A stretch of 64,000 bases of DNA from Microbacterium gorillae (GTDB lineage: Bacteria > Actinomycetota > Actinomycetes > Actinomycetales > Microbacteriaceae): the NCBI RefSeq assembly GCF_000826185.2, contig NZ_LN648874.1, forward strand, positions 434,001 through 498,000. Reading direction: 5' to 3'. This document shows, in pieces, positions 56,277-64,000 of the stretch. The translations under genes were made by a program, and so were the position numbers. How positions within the stretch are numbered: the stretch's first letter is position 1; each line of letters opens with the position of its first letter. A model generated the notes under the pieces. It had not been told where the DNA came from and did not search any database. It saw only the letters and a list, made by a program, of their open reading frames with translations.

Positions 56277-57317
56277 ATGCAGACCCAGCCGCCCCCGGGG
56301 GCAGCGGCGACGGAGCTCGCGTTCCGGCAGAGTCAGACCAAGAAGGTGCTCAGCACGCTGATCATCATCGCGGTTCTCGGCCTACTCGCGTTCATGTTCT
56401 TGCCGCGATTCCTCCCGAACACCATGAACCACGCCACGCGCTACACGATCGCGGGGCTCGCCACCGCGGTCGTCGCGGCGCTGATGATCGTCACGACGCT
56501 GTGGCTCGGCAACACCCGGGTCGTGGTCACTCCCACGCACGTCGAGGTGCGCCGCCCGGGGAAGACGATCCATTCGTGGCCGCGCGAAACCACGGCGTTC
56601 AACACGCACGTACTGAAGCAGACCACGAACGGGATTCCGTCCGGCACGACGCGGTCGCTCGTCGCGCACACGCCTGCCGGGACGACGAAGGTGGCCTTCT
56701 CCACCATGTCGCGGAACACCTTCAACGAGATGTTCGCCGCCGTGTCAACCCCGGTCGGCGTCGCGCCCGGGGCAGCAGGCGCGGCTCCTGCGGCGCGTCC
56801 GCAGGCACTTGTCGGCTTCCCTCGTGTCTTCGAGACCAAGCCGCCGGTGTTGCGCCGACGGGCGAGCGTGCTGATCGTCCTGGGAGTGATCGCTCTCGTG
56901 GTCGCGGTCGCTCTGATCTACCTCGGCATCACTGACGAGTCGATGGCCTTCAGCGAGTTCGTCGTTTACGGCACGGTCGTCCTCATGGTCGCCCTGGTCC
57001 TGGTGGTCATCGGGACCGTGGGCTTCGTGCAGGACGCGGCACGTCCGAAGCGCATCGAGGTGGGCGCCGCCGGCGTCAACATCGACGGGACGACGTACCC
57101 GTACGCCGGCCTGAGTCGCATCTGGGTGACGCCGGACACCTACCAGCGTCGTCGTCTGAAGCTCGTCGGCCCGACCGGCGTCGCGAAGACGTACTCGCTG
57201 GGAGTGGCGACCACCAACCCGGACAAGGCCGTCCTGGGGGACTGGGTCAATCTCGTCGGGTCGCTTCAGCAAGCGACCGCCGCGACCCCGGGACTCGTCG
57301 CATTCGACCTCGAGTGA
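56277..57317 (+). CDS. Membrane protein with four hydrophobic segments
   Basis: This 346-residue protein has two pairs of membrane helices (about residues 23-42, 58-80, 200-220 and 228-252), each pair followed by a beta-rich cytoplasmic stretch: TRVVVTPTHVEVRRPGKTIHSWPRETTAF and RIEVGAAGVNIDGTTYPYAGLSRIWVTPD. The second resembles bacterial PH-like domains in spacing, without clear homology. It reads as an internal duplication of a two-helix plus beta-domain unit. ATG 56277 is 7 nt after TAATCT, so it is probably leaderless. Function unknown. Confidence 0.65.
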   Translation: MQTQPPPGAAATELAFRQSQTKKVLSTLIIIAVLGLLAFMFLPRFLPNTMNHATRYTIAGLATAVVAALMIVTTLWLGNTRVVVTPTHVEVRRPGKTIHSWPRETTAFNTHVLKQTTNGIPSGTTRSLVAHTPAGTTKVAFSTMSRNTFNEMFAAVSTPVGVAPGAAGAAPAARPQALVGFPRVFETKPPVLRRRASVLIVLGVIALVVAVALIYLGITDESMAFSEFVVYGTVVLMVALVLVVIGTVGFVQDAARPKRIEVGAAGVNIDGTTYPYAGLSRIWVTPDTYQRRRLKLVGPTGVAKTYSLGVATTNPDKAVLGDWVNLVGSLQQATAATPGLVAFDLE

Positions 57318-57334
57318 GCCGTTCTCATCCGATC

Positions 57335-57366
57335 ACGGGCTCGGCAGCACACGCTGCCGGGCCCGT
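57335..57366 (+). terminator. Terminator after the membrane protein gene
   Basis: A 14-bp stem with one wobble (57335-57348 with 57353-57366) closes an ACAC loop 18 nt past the stop. Confidence 0.8.
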
Positions 57367-57499
57367 CCTCGTTCGGGGCGCGGGAGAGGTGGGTGGTCGA
57401 TGCCCCGGCTGCCTCCTCACTCTCACGGTCGAACGGCGGGGCACAGCCCGGTAGGATCGCCGCAAACTGACGACCTTGCTCTGGGCGGGAGGGACCGAC

Positions 57500-58169
57500 A
57501 TGGTTGCACGAGGATGTCTCGGCCTGTGGGTCGCCGCCGGTGCCGCGCTCGTGCTCACCGGGTGCGCCGGCCCACCGAGCGGTGCCGGCGGCCGGCGTGC
57601 CGGCTGCCGCATCGTCAGCTCCAACCGAGACGGCGGCGCGTGACGCGACCGCCGAGGAGGATCCGAACACCGCGCTGGGCGCGATGGAGGGCGTCCCGTG
57701 CATGCTCGCGAATCGTGCCGGCGATGCACGCTGGGTGGGGGAGCCCGATGTCGGACTCACCGCCGGAATGGATGTTCTGCAGGCGTGGGTGGACGAGAAC
57801 AATGACACCGCGGTATCCGTGTTCGCCTGCAGCGACTACAGCGGTGCCGTCCTGCTCGTGACTCCAGCGGCCGCCGGTGTCGAAGACATCGTCGCGAAGG
57901 CGGCGCAGAAGTTCTCCCACGGCGAGTCCGTTCGGGTCGAGTACCAACCCGCATCGCTCGCCGATCTCCTGGCCGCCACGAACGAGCTCTCCGCCCGGGC
58001 GATGGACGTCCCTGGTGTCGCGAGCATCGGTGTGGATGCGATCCGCGGCGTGGTCAGGATTCGCACCAGCGAGGAACCTCCGGGCGTCGGTGAGCGAGTC
58101 CAGGACATCGAGTCGGCCTTCCGGGACGTCAATCCGGATATCGCGATCATGTGGGACCACCAGAGCTGA
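57500..58169 (+). pseudogene. Lipoprotein of unknown function, frameshifted after the lipobox
   Basis: ATG 57500 opens a clean lipoprotein signal peptide, VARGCLGLWVAAGAALVLTGCAGPPSGA, behind a GGGAGGGACCGAC ribosome site, but that frame stops soon after. The mature domain (ALGAMEGVPCMLANRAGDARWVG to IAIMWDHQS, about 180 residues) continues in the next frame. A single extra base around 57570-57595, in GGTGCCGGCGGCCGG, accounts for the break. Removing one G gives GAGAGVPAAASSAPTETA. The mature part has no recognised domain. Either a real pseudogene or a sequence error. Confidence 0.65.
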
Positions 58170-58207
58170 CCGGCCCACACCCGTCCGTCTCCTTGAAGAG
58201 GTGACGC

Positions 58208-58243
58208 GAAAGGGGCTCCGGACGAATGTCCGGAGCCCCTTTC
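58208..58243. terminator. Bidirectional terminator at the end of the qcr operon
   Basis: A perfect 16-bp stem (58208-58223 with 58228-58243) with a GAAT loop lies between the convergent lipoprotein gene and qcrB. Confidence 0.9.
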
Positions 58244-58252
58244 AGCGTGCGA

Positions 58253-59932
58253 TCAGTGCTTCGCGTCGCCCTCGATCTCGGGAGCGTCGTGGCCGCCGGC
58301 GACACCGTGCGCGTGGTGCGCGTCAGCCGCGTCGAGCTCGGTCTGCGTGACCGGAGCCAGGCGGTCCTCGAAGAACCAGCGGGAGATCGCCGCGCGCGTG
58401 TTCTGCCAGAAGCCGATGCGGCCCTTCGCGTTCGGACGCACGACCAGCGGCTCGTACGTGTCGTAGTCGACGAGCTTCCAGCGGTCGTACGCGTCGACCG
58501 GCTTGTGGACCTCGATGTACTCGCCACCCGGGAGTCGGACGATGCGTCCGGACTCGTAACCGTGCAGCGCGATCTCGCGGTCCTTCTTCTGCAGCGCGAT
58601 GCAGATCCGCTTCGTGACGAAGTAGGCCAGGATCGGGCCGAGGATGAGCAGCGCCTGGAGGGAGTGGATGACCCCCTCCATCGTCAGGTGGAAGTGCGTC
58701 GCGATCAGGTCGGACGAAGCGGCGGCCCACATCACGGCGTAGAACGTGACACCTGCGGCGCCGATGGCGGTGCGGGTCGCCGCGTTGCGAGGACGCTGAG
58801 CGATGTGGTGCTCGCGCTTGTCACCCGTGACCCAGGCTTCGATGAACGGGTACAGCAGGACCAGCACGATGAAGCCACCGAGCACGACCAGCGGGATGAT
58901 GATGTACCACGTGAAGGAGTGGCCCCACAGGATCGTCTCCAGGTGCGGCGGAATCAGTCGCAGCATGCCGTCCGCGAAGCCGATGTACCAGTCCGGCTGG
59001 GTACCGGCGGACACAGGGGAGGGGTCGTATGGTCCGTAGTTCCAGATCGGGTTGATCTGGAAGAGCGACGCGATCAGGACGATCACACCGAAGACGAGGA
59101 ACAGGAAGCCGCCCATCTTGGACATGTAGACCGGCATCATCGGGTAGCCCACGACGTTCTGGTTCGTGCGGCCGGGGCCGGCGAACTGCGTGTGCTTGTT
59201 GATGATCATGAGCATCAGGTGGAGGACCACCATGGCGATCACCAGCAACGGGAGCAGCAGGATGTGCAGCGTGTACAGGCGGCCGACGATCTGCGTGCCC
59301 GGGAACTCGCCGCCGAAGAGCAGGAACGAGGTCCAGGTGCCGATCAGCGGAATGCCCTTGACCATGCCGTCGATGATGCGCAGGCCGTTACCGGAGAGCA
59401 GGTCGTCCGGCAGCGAGTAGCCGGTGAAGCCCTCGGCCATTGCGAGGATGAACAGGACGAAACCGATGACCCAGTTCAGCTCGCGCGGCTTGCGGAACGC
59501 GCCGGTGAAGAACACGCGGAGCATGTGCACGCCGATGCCGGCGACGAACACGAGCGCCGCCCAGTGGTGGATCTGGCGGACCAGCAGTCCACCACGGATG
59601 TCGAAGGACAGCCGGAGGGCGGAGTCCATGGCCGCGGACATCTCGACACCACGCATCGGGGCGTACGCACCCGTGTAGTGGGTCTCGACCATCGAGGCCT
59701 GGAAGAAGAACGTCAGGAACGTGCCCGAGAGGAACACGACGACGAAGCTCCACAGGGCGATCTCACCCAGCATGAACGACCAGTGGTCGGGGAAGATCTT
59801 CCGGCCGAGCTCCTTGACGAAGCCGGACAGGCTGGTGCGCTCGTCGAGATAGTTCGCGACGCCGCCGATGAACTTCCCGCCGAGGGGCTTGTTTTCCGCC
59901 TTCTGCTCAGAAGGCGCGGTTGCGGTACTCAA
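58253..59932 (-). CDS. qcrB: Cytochrome bc1 complex cytochrome b subunit
   Basis: This 559-residue membrane subunit binds two b hemes and oxidises menaquinol. Paired histidines lie in VRQIHHWAALVFVAGIGVHMLRVF and RLYTLHILLLPLLVIAMVVLHLMLM. The Q-site PDW appears in AGTQPDWYIGFADG, in place of the PEWY of proteobacteria. A soluble, His-rich C-terminal tail (DAADAHHAHGVAGGHDAPE) ends it. The start is TTG 59932, which overlaps the qcrA stop in TTGA; no better start exists close by. It is the last gene of the operon. Confidence 0.96.
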   Translation of the reverse strand: MSTATAPSEQKAENKPLGGKFIGGVANYLDERTSLSGFVKELGRKIFPDHWSFMLGEIALWSFVVVFLSGTFLTFFFQASMVETHYTGAYAPMRGVEMSAAMDSALRLSFDIRGGLLVRQIHHWAALVFVAGIGVHMLRVFFTGAFRKPRELNWVIGFVLFILAMAEGFTGYSLPDDLLSGNGLRIIDGMVKGIPLIGTWTSFLLFGGEFPGTQIVGRLYTLHILLLPLLVIAMVVLHLMLMIINKHTQFAGPGRTNQNVVGYPMMPVYMSKMGGFLFLVFGVIVLIASLFQINPIWNYGPYDPSPVSAGTQPDWYIGFADGMLRLIPPHLETILWGHSFTWYIIIPLVVLGGFIVLVLLYPFIEAWVTGDKREHHIAQRPRNAATRTAIGAAGVTFYAVMWAAASSDLIATHFHLTMEGVIHSLQALLILGPILAYFVTKRICIALQKKDREIALHGYESGRIVRLPGGEYIEVHKPVDAYDRWKLVDYDTYEPLVVRPNAKGRIGFWQNTRAAISRWFFEDRLAPVTQTELDAADAHHAHGVAGGHDAPEIEGDAKH

Positions 59933-61005
59933 TGACGCTCCCAGAAGCTCGGGCCGACGGCCTCGGTGAAGTCGCTCTTCGCGATCAGGTACCCCTCGGA
60001 GTCAACCTCGATCGGAAGCTGCGGCAGCGGACGTGCAGCCGGGCCGAAGATGACGGCCGCGTGACGGGTGATGTCGAACTGCGACTGGTGGCACGGGCAC
60101 AGCAGGTGGTGCGTCTGCTGCTCGTACAGGGCCACCGGGCAACCGACGTGCGTGCAGACCTTGGAGTAGGCCACGATGCCCTTGTAGGACCAGTCCTTGC
60201 GGGACGGTTCCTCGATGAGGTCCTCCTCCGGGAGGCGGACCAGCAGCACGATGGCCTTGGCCTTCTCCTCCAGGTAGCCGTCGTGGTGCGACAGCTTCGC
60301 GAGGGATTCCGGGATCACGTGCACGGCGGAACCGAGCGTCAGGTCAGCGGCACGGATCGGAGTGCCGTCCGGGTCGTGCGCGAGGCGCTCCCCGGTCTTC
60401 CACATCGTCTGGTTCAGGAGTGCGACCGGGTCGCCCGCGATGGGGTTGTCCGGCGTGGAGTGCGGTGCGAGTCCGCGGAACAGCGTGACGCCCGGGATGA
60501 TCGAGGCGACGACGGCGGCGATCAGCGAGTTGCGGATCATCGTCCGGCGGCCGAAGCCGCTCTCTTCGTTGGCCTCGGCGAAGGCCTCGACGGCAGCCTC
60601 GCGAGTGGCGTCCTTGCCGCGGGTCTGGTGACGCGCCTCGACGTGCTCCTTGTCCGACATCAGCGCCTTGGACCAGTGGATCGCGCCGATACCGATCGCG
60701 AGCAGTGCCAGGGCGATGCCGAGACCGATGAAGAGGTTGTTGTACCGGACATCGATGAGCTTGCCGCTCTCGATCGGGAACAGCATGTAGGCGGCGACCG
60801 CCCAGATGCTCCCCGCCACGGACAGGTAGAAGAGGGTGTAGACCGTGCGCTCAGCGGCCTTCTCGGCCCGAGGGTCCTTGTCGGTCATCCGCTCGCGGTG
60901 CGGCGGGAGGCCGGGGTTCTGGGCCGGGTCATCGGTCGCGACAGCGGTGCCGGCCGGAGGCTGATAGCTCCGTTCCAGCGCCTGCGAGTCGTCCTCGTGT
61001 GCCAT
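59929..61005 (-). CDS. qcrA: Cytochrome bc1 complex Rieske iron-sulfur subunit
   Basis: This is a 358-residue subunit with three membrane helices, as in other actinobacteria, and a C-terminal Rieske domain. The 2Fe-2S ligands are in CTHVGCPV and CPCHQSQFD (two Cys, two His). A long acidic cytoplasmic N-terminus precedes helix 1 (TVYTLFYLSVAGSIWAVAAYMLF). It passes electrons from menaquinol to QcrC. ATG 61005 follows CACGAGGAGCACA, a good ribosome site. It overlaps qcrB by 4 nt. Confidence 0.96.
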   Translation of the reverse strand: MAHEDDSQALERSYQPPAGTAVATDDPAQNPGLPPHRERMTDKDPRAEKAAERTVYTLFYLSVAGSIWAVAAYMLFPIESGKLIDVRYNNLFIGLGIALALLAIGIGAIHWSKALMSDKEHVEARHQTRGKDATREAAVEAFAEANEESGFGRRTMIRNSLIAAVVASIIPGVTLFRGLAPHSTPDNPIAGDPVALLNQTMWKTGERLAHDPDGTPIRAADLTLGSAVHVIPESLAKLSHHDGYLEEKAKAIVLLVRLPEEDLIEEPSRKDWSYKGIVAYSKVCTHVGCPVALYEQQTHHLLCPCHQSQFDITRHAAVIFGPAARPLPQLPIEVDSEGYLIAKSDFTEAVGPSFWERH

Positions 61006-61044
61006 TGTGCTCCTCGTACGTGAATTCTTAAGAGTGACCGGGCG

Positions 61045-61851
61045 TCAGTTCGACTTCGCCGTGATCCAGACGGTGATGGCGACCAGAGCGCCGATACCGA
61101 AGATCCAGATGAACAGGCCCTCTGAGACGGGACCGAGCGAGCCGAGCGTGAACCCGCCGGGGTTCACCTCCTGCTGCGTGAACACGAGCGAGGCGATGAT
61201 GTCCTGCTTGTCCTGTTCGGTCAGCGTCATGTTGTTGAACACCGGCATGTTCTGCGGACCGGTGACCATCGCGGCGTAGATGTGCAGCGGGCTGGTCGAG
61301 GTCAGCGGTGGAGCGTACTTTCCCTCCGTGAGTGCACCACCGGCGGCGGCCACGTTGTGGCACATCGCGCAGTTGATGCGGAAGAGCTCCGCACCGCGGG
61401 CGACGTCACCCTCGCCGGAGATGATGTTCTCCGCGGGATAGGTGGCACCCGGGGCGACCGACTGCACCCAGGCGGCCATGTCGCGGGTCTGCTCCTCGGT
61501 GAACTGCACCGGCTTCTGCGGAGCCTGGGGGCCCTGCATCTGCAGCGGCATGCGACCGGTGGACACCTGGAATTCGACGGCCAGTTCGCCCACGCCGACC
61601 AGCGACGGTCCGTTGGCGGTTCCCTCGAGGTCCATACCGTGGCAGGTGGCGCAGTTCGCCTGGAACAGCTTCTTGCCCGTGTCGGTGTCGGCCGCGGCCG
61701 AAACGCTCGTGGAGGAGTCGGTGGTGGCGGCGACCGCAGCGCTCGCGCCGGCGTAGGCCCCACCGGTGAGGAGGAGTCCGAGACCGATCAGCGCGACCGC
61801 GGCCAGCGGGCTGCGCCGGCCGTTGTTGCGGGTCTTCTTCTCTCGTGCCAT
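61045..61851 (-). CDS. qcrC: Cytochrome bc1 complex diheme cytochrome c subunit
   Basis: This 268-residue subunit has two CXXCH heme sites, CATCH near residue 67 and CAMCH near 163, each with a downstream Met ligand region. It is anchored by an N-terminal helix (AAVALIGLGLLLTGGAYAGA) and a C-terminal one (GLFIWIFGIGALVAITVWI). The diheme form replaces the soluble cytochrome c and hands electrons directly to the aa3 oxidase, forming the actinobacterial bcc-aa3 supercomplex. The start ATG 61851 matches family length; it follows ctaE by 20 nt. Confidence 0.95.
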   Translation of the reverse strand: MAREKKTRNNGRRSPLAAVALIGLGLLLTGGAYAGASAAVAATTDSSTSVSAAADTDTGKKLFQANCATCHGMDLEGTANGPSLVGVGELAVEFQVSTGRMPLQMQGPQAPQKPVQFTEEQTRDMAAWVQSVAPGATYPAENIISGEGDVARGAELFRINCAMCHNVAAAGGALTEGKYAPPLTSTSPLHIYAAMVTGPQNMPVFNNMTLTEQDKQDIIASLVFTQQEVNPGGFTLGSLGPVSEGLFIWIFGIGALVAITVWITAKSN

Positions 61852-61871
61852 GTCTGTGACAGCTCCGCTTC

Positions 61872-62501
61872 TTACTTGAGGAAGTAGATGACGGCGAACA
61901 GGGCGATCCACACCACGTCGACGAAGTGCCAGTAATAGGACACGACGATCGCGGTGGTGGCTTCCTTGTGCCGGAAGTTCTTGACGGCGTAGGCGCGTCC
62001 GATGACGAGGAGGAACGCGATGAGGCCGCCGGTGACGTGCAGGGCGTGGAAGCCGGTCGTGATGTAGAACGCCGAGGCGTAGGAGTCAGCCGAGATCGGC
62101 ATGCCCTCCGTCACCAGGGTCGTGTACTCCCAGACCTGTCCGGACACGAAGATCGCGCCCAGCGCGAAGGTCAGCCAGAACCACTCGACCATGCCCCAGC
62201 CCAGCGGACCGCGCGACTTCGTCGAGTACGGCTGCATGCGCTCGGCGGCGAAGACACCCATCTGGCAGGTCACGGAGGACAGCACCAGGACGATCGTGTT
62301 CACCAGCGCGTAGGGCACGTTGAGCATCTCGGTGCGGCTCGCCCACAGCTCCGGGGAGGTGCTCCGGAGGGTGAAATAGATCGCGAAGAGGCCGGCGAAG
62401 AACATGACCTCGCTGCCGAGCCACACGATGGTGCCGACGGCTACGGGATCAGGTCGCTTGATGCTTCGGGCCACGGGGGCATGCGTCACTGTGCTCGTCA
62501 C
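61872..62501 (-). CDS. ctaE: Cytochrome c oxidase subunit III
   Basis: This is a 209-residue protein with five membrane helices, beginning [33 protein letters not shown], the usual actinobacterial subunit III. The family blocks [28 protein letters not shown] and [24 protein letters not shown] end it. The start is uncertain. GTG 62501 lies 7 nt after an AATAAT hexamer (62509-62514), matching the leaderless pattern seen elsewhere in the window. ATG 62510 would add three residues but has no promoter or ribosome site in front. It leads the ctaE-qcrCAB operon; other oxidase subunits are elsewhere. Confidence 0.93.
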   Translation of the reverse strand: MTSTVTHAPVARSIKRPDPVAVGTIVWLGSEVMFFAGLFAIYFTLRSTSPELWASRTEMLNVPYALVNTIVLVLSSVTCQMGVFAAERMQPYSTKSRGPLGWGMVEWFWLTFALGAIFVSGQVWEYTTLVTEGMPISADSYASAFYITTGFHALHVTGGLIAFLLVIGRAYAVKNFRHKEATTAIVVSYYWHFVDVVWIALFAVIYFLK

Positions 62502-62685
62502 AAGATCCATTATTGCCGATTTCTTCTCAGGATTTTCGCAACTGCACCACACGGGTCTCCCGGCGACGGGCGCGGGCTCGGTGCCGCGAGCCTGGGAACC
62601 TGCCGTGCATCTGGGATGGAGGACCGATCGCGGAGTATTCGCGAGGGCGAAGATACCGACGCCGCGTCGGCGTGTCGTGCCCGGA

Positions 62686-62691
62686 TAGGAT
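62686..62691 (+). promoter_or_regulatory. -10 hexamer for trpD, leaderless
   Basis: TAGGAT is followed by 6 nt (TCGAAC) and the ATG at 62698. There is no Shine-Dalgarno. Confidence 0.6.
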
Positions 62692-62697
62692 TCGAAC

Positions 62698-63762
62698 ATG
62701 ACCGAATCCCTCACCTGGCCTGACCTCCTCACCGCTCTGCTGGACCGACGAGACCTCAGCGTGTGGGAGTCGACCTGGGCCATGCGACAGGTCATGAACG
62801 GTGACGTGAGTGATGCCCAACTGGCCGGATTCCTCGTCGCTCTCCGAGCGAAGGGGGAGACCGTCGACGAGATCGTGGGCTTCCGCGACGCCATCTTGGA
62901 ATCGGCGGTGCCGCTGCCCGTTCCGGCCGATGTGCTGGACATCGTCGGCACCGGCGGAGACCGCCACCGCACCGTCAACATCTCCACGATGTCCTCGATC
63001 GTCTGCGCGGCGGCGGGCATCCCGGTGGTCAAGCACGGCAACAAGGCGGCGAGCTCCTCGTCCGGTGCCTCCGATGTGGTGACGGCTCTCGGCGTGAACC
63101 TCACTCTGGATCCGGAGAAAGTCGCCGAGGTCCTCCGGCGCACGGGGATCTCGTTCGCGTGGGCGGCCGCGTTCCACCCCGGCTTCCGGCACGCGGGAGC
63201 AACCCGGGGCGAGCTGGCGATCCCGACCGTGTTCAACATCCTCGGTCCGCTGTGCAATCCGGCGCGCGCCGAGGCCAACGCCGTGGGTGTCGCGCAGCTT
63301 GATCGCGTTCCGCTGATCACCGGCGTCTTCCGCACCCGCGGGGCGACCGCACTCGTCTTCCGCGGCGACGACGGTCTCGACGAGCTGACCACGACCGGTC
63401 ACTCGCGGATCTGGGAGGTCACCCGCGGTGACATCCACGAGCACGATCTGGACCCGCGCGATCTGGGCATCCCGTTCGCATCGTTGGAGGACCTGCGCGG
63501 CGGGGACCCCGAGCACAACGCCGACGTGGTGCGCTCGGTCCTCACCGGTCAGACCGGTCCGGTGCGTGACATCGTGCTGCTGAACGCGGCAGCGGGCATC
63601 GTCGCGTACACGCTGTCGCATGACGCAGCGCAGGCGCAACGCTCCATGGTGGAGCGCATGGCGGAGGCCGTCGTGCGGGCGAGGACGGCGATCGACGAGG
63701 GGGCCGCGGAGCGCAAGCTCACGGAGTGGATCGACGTCACGTCGGAGCTCGCGGAGTCCTGA
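62698..63762 (+). CDS. trpD: Anthranilate phosphoribosyltransferase
   Basis: This is a 354-residue enzyme of tryptophan synthesis that joins anthranilate to PRPP. The PRPP motif [22 protein letters not shown] is near residue 82. [33 protein letters not shown] and the [14 protein letters not shown] region follow in order. The start ATG 62698 is 6 nt after TAGGAT. It is not in a trp operon here; it stands after ctaE, as in several actinobacteria, and precedes a PHP/PolX-like gene by 8 nt. Confidence 0.95.
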   Translation: MTESLTWPDLLTALLDRRDLSVWESTWAMRQVMNGDVSDAQLAGFLVALRAKGETVDEIVGFRDAILESAVPLPVPADVLDIVGTGGDRHRTVNISTMSSIVCAAAGIPVVKHGNKAASSSSGASDVVTALGVNLTLDPEKVAEVLRRTGISFAWAAAFHPGFRHAGATRGELAIPTVFNILGPLCNPARAEANAVGVAQLDRVPLITGVFRTRGATALVFRGDDGLDELTTTGHSRIWEVTRGDIHEHDLDPRDLGIPFASLEDLRGGDPEHNADVVRSVLTGQTGPVRDIVLLNAAAGIVAYTLSHDAAQAQRSMVERMAEAVVRARTAIDEGAAERKLTEWIDVTSELAES

Positions 63763-63770
63763 GGTCGCGC

Positions 63771-64000
63771 GTGGACCCCGTCGCCGCACTGCAGGAGATC
63801 GCCACCCTGCTCGAACGGGAACGGGCGTCCCGTTACCGTTCGAAGGCGTTCCGCTCCGCCGCGGCGGCCATCGCGAACGTTCCCGCGGGGGAGCTGCGCC
63901 AACGGCTGACGACCGGTCGGATTCCGGGTGTCGGGGACACCACGCGCGCCGTCATCCTGCAAGCGCTGGCCGGCGACGTGCCGGAGAGACTGGCCGAACT
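63771..64000 (+). CDS. PHP-domain/DNA polymerase X-like protein, 5' part only
   Basis: Only the first 76 codons are present. DPVAALQEIATLLERERASRYRSKAFRSAAAAIANVPAGELRQRL is the helical DNA polymerase beta N-terminal-like region, and RIPGVGDTTRAVILQALAG is a helix-hairpin-helix. In actinobacteria such a start usually leads into a PHP metal-dependent phosphoesterase domain, which would lie past base 64000. GTG 63771 follows trpD by 8 nt. Confidence 0.75.
   Translation, partial: MDPVAALQEIATLLERERASRYRSKAFRSAAAAIANVPAGELRQRLTTGRIPGVGDTTRAVILQALAGDVPERLAE

Overview
The window is chromosomal DNA from a high-GC actinobacterium. It looks like Microbacterium or a close relative in Microbacteriaceae, but this is inferred from gene content and style, with no database search. 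Supporting signs are a cytochrome bcc with a Rieske subunit and diheme QcrC upstream of ctaE, two adjacent clpP genes before clpX, an ileS gene behind a translational-type T-box leader, a trigger factor with a histone-like Lys/Ala/Pro tail, many GTG starts, and many genes whose start codon lies only 6-7 nt after a TANNNT -10 hexamer (leaderless transcription). Most of the window is ordinary core genome. I see no phage, insertion sequence, CRISPR array or toxin/defence island.

Layout. 1-4.2 kb: the end of an MscS channel gene, then two tandem paralogous ABC exporter modules (ATPase plus permease) on the minus strand, separated by a very long perfect hairpin. 4.4-10.7 kb: pepN (minus), then an overlapping plus-strand set of rpiB, a Nei-type DNA glycosylase, a PaiB-like FMN protein and an amidohydrolase. 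10.7-15.3 kb: a Dps protein, a gamma-carbonic-anhydrase-like protein, a polar amino-acid ABC importer and a short-chain dehydrogenase. 15.4-20.6 kb: tRNA-Gly and tRNA-Pro, then the protein-quality-control block tig, a TPR gene, clpP, clpP, clpX. 20.6-29.5 kb: a truncated effector-binding gene, a DUF222/HNH endonuclease gene, an M3 oligopeptidase, an ArsR-type regulator with a clear operator array, valS with a coupled small gene, and a pentapeptide-repeat protein.

29.6-40.3 kb: a peptide-type ABC importer with a double ATPase, then T-box-ileS-folC-DUF4233-ndk. 40.3-51.2 kb: a VKOR-like protein, rne, a DUF4031 gene, then rplU-rpmA, obg-proB-proA, a small membrane protein, nadD, a repeat-bearing tail-anchored protein and rsfS. 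51.2-58.2 kb: the most variable stretch. Two identical tRNA-Ala(GGC) genes flank an LPXTG surface protein whose frame is broken at poly-G tracts and an NAD(P)-binding protein. After these come an NTPase, a second SDR, a conserved gene of uncertain function, a membrane protein and a frameshifted lipoprotein. 58.2-64 kb: qcrB-qcrA-qcrC-ctaE on the minus strand, then trpD and the start of a PHP/PolX-like gene.

The genes worth a second look are the broken LPXTG gene with three G8-G9 tracts, the ArsR operator pair overlapping a leaderless promoter, the unknown nadD-rsfS protein with a perfectly conserved 20-residue duplication, and the ileS T-box whose Shine-Dalgarno is oddly far from the apparent start.
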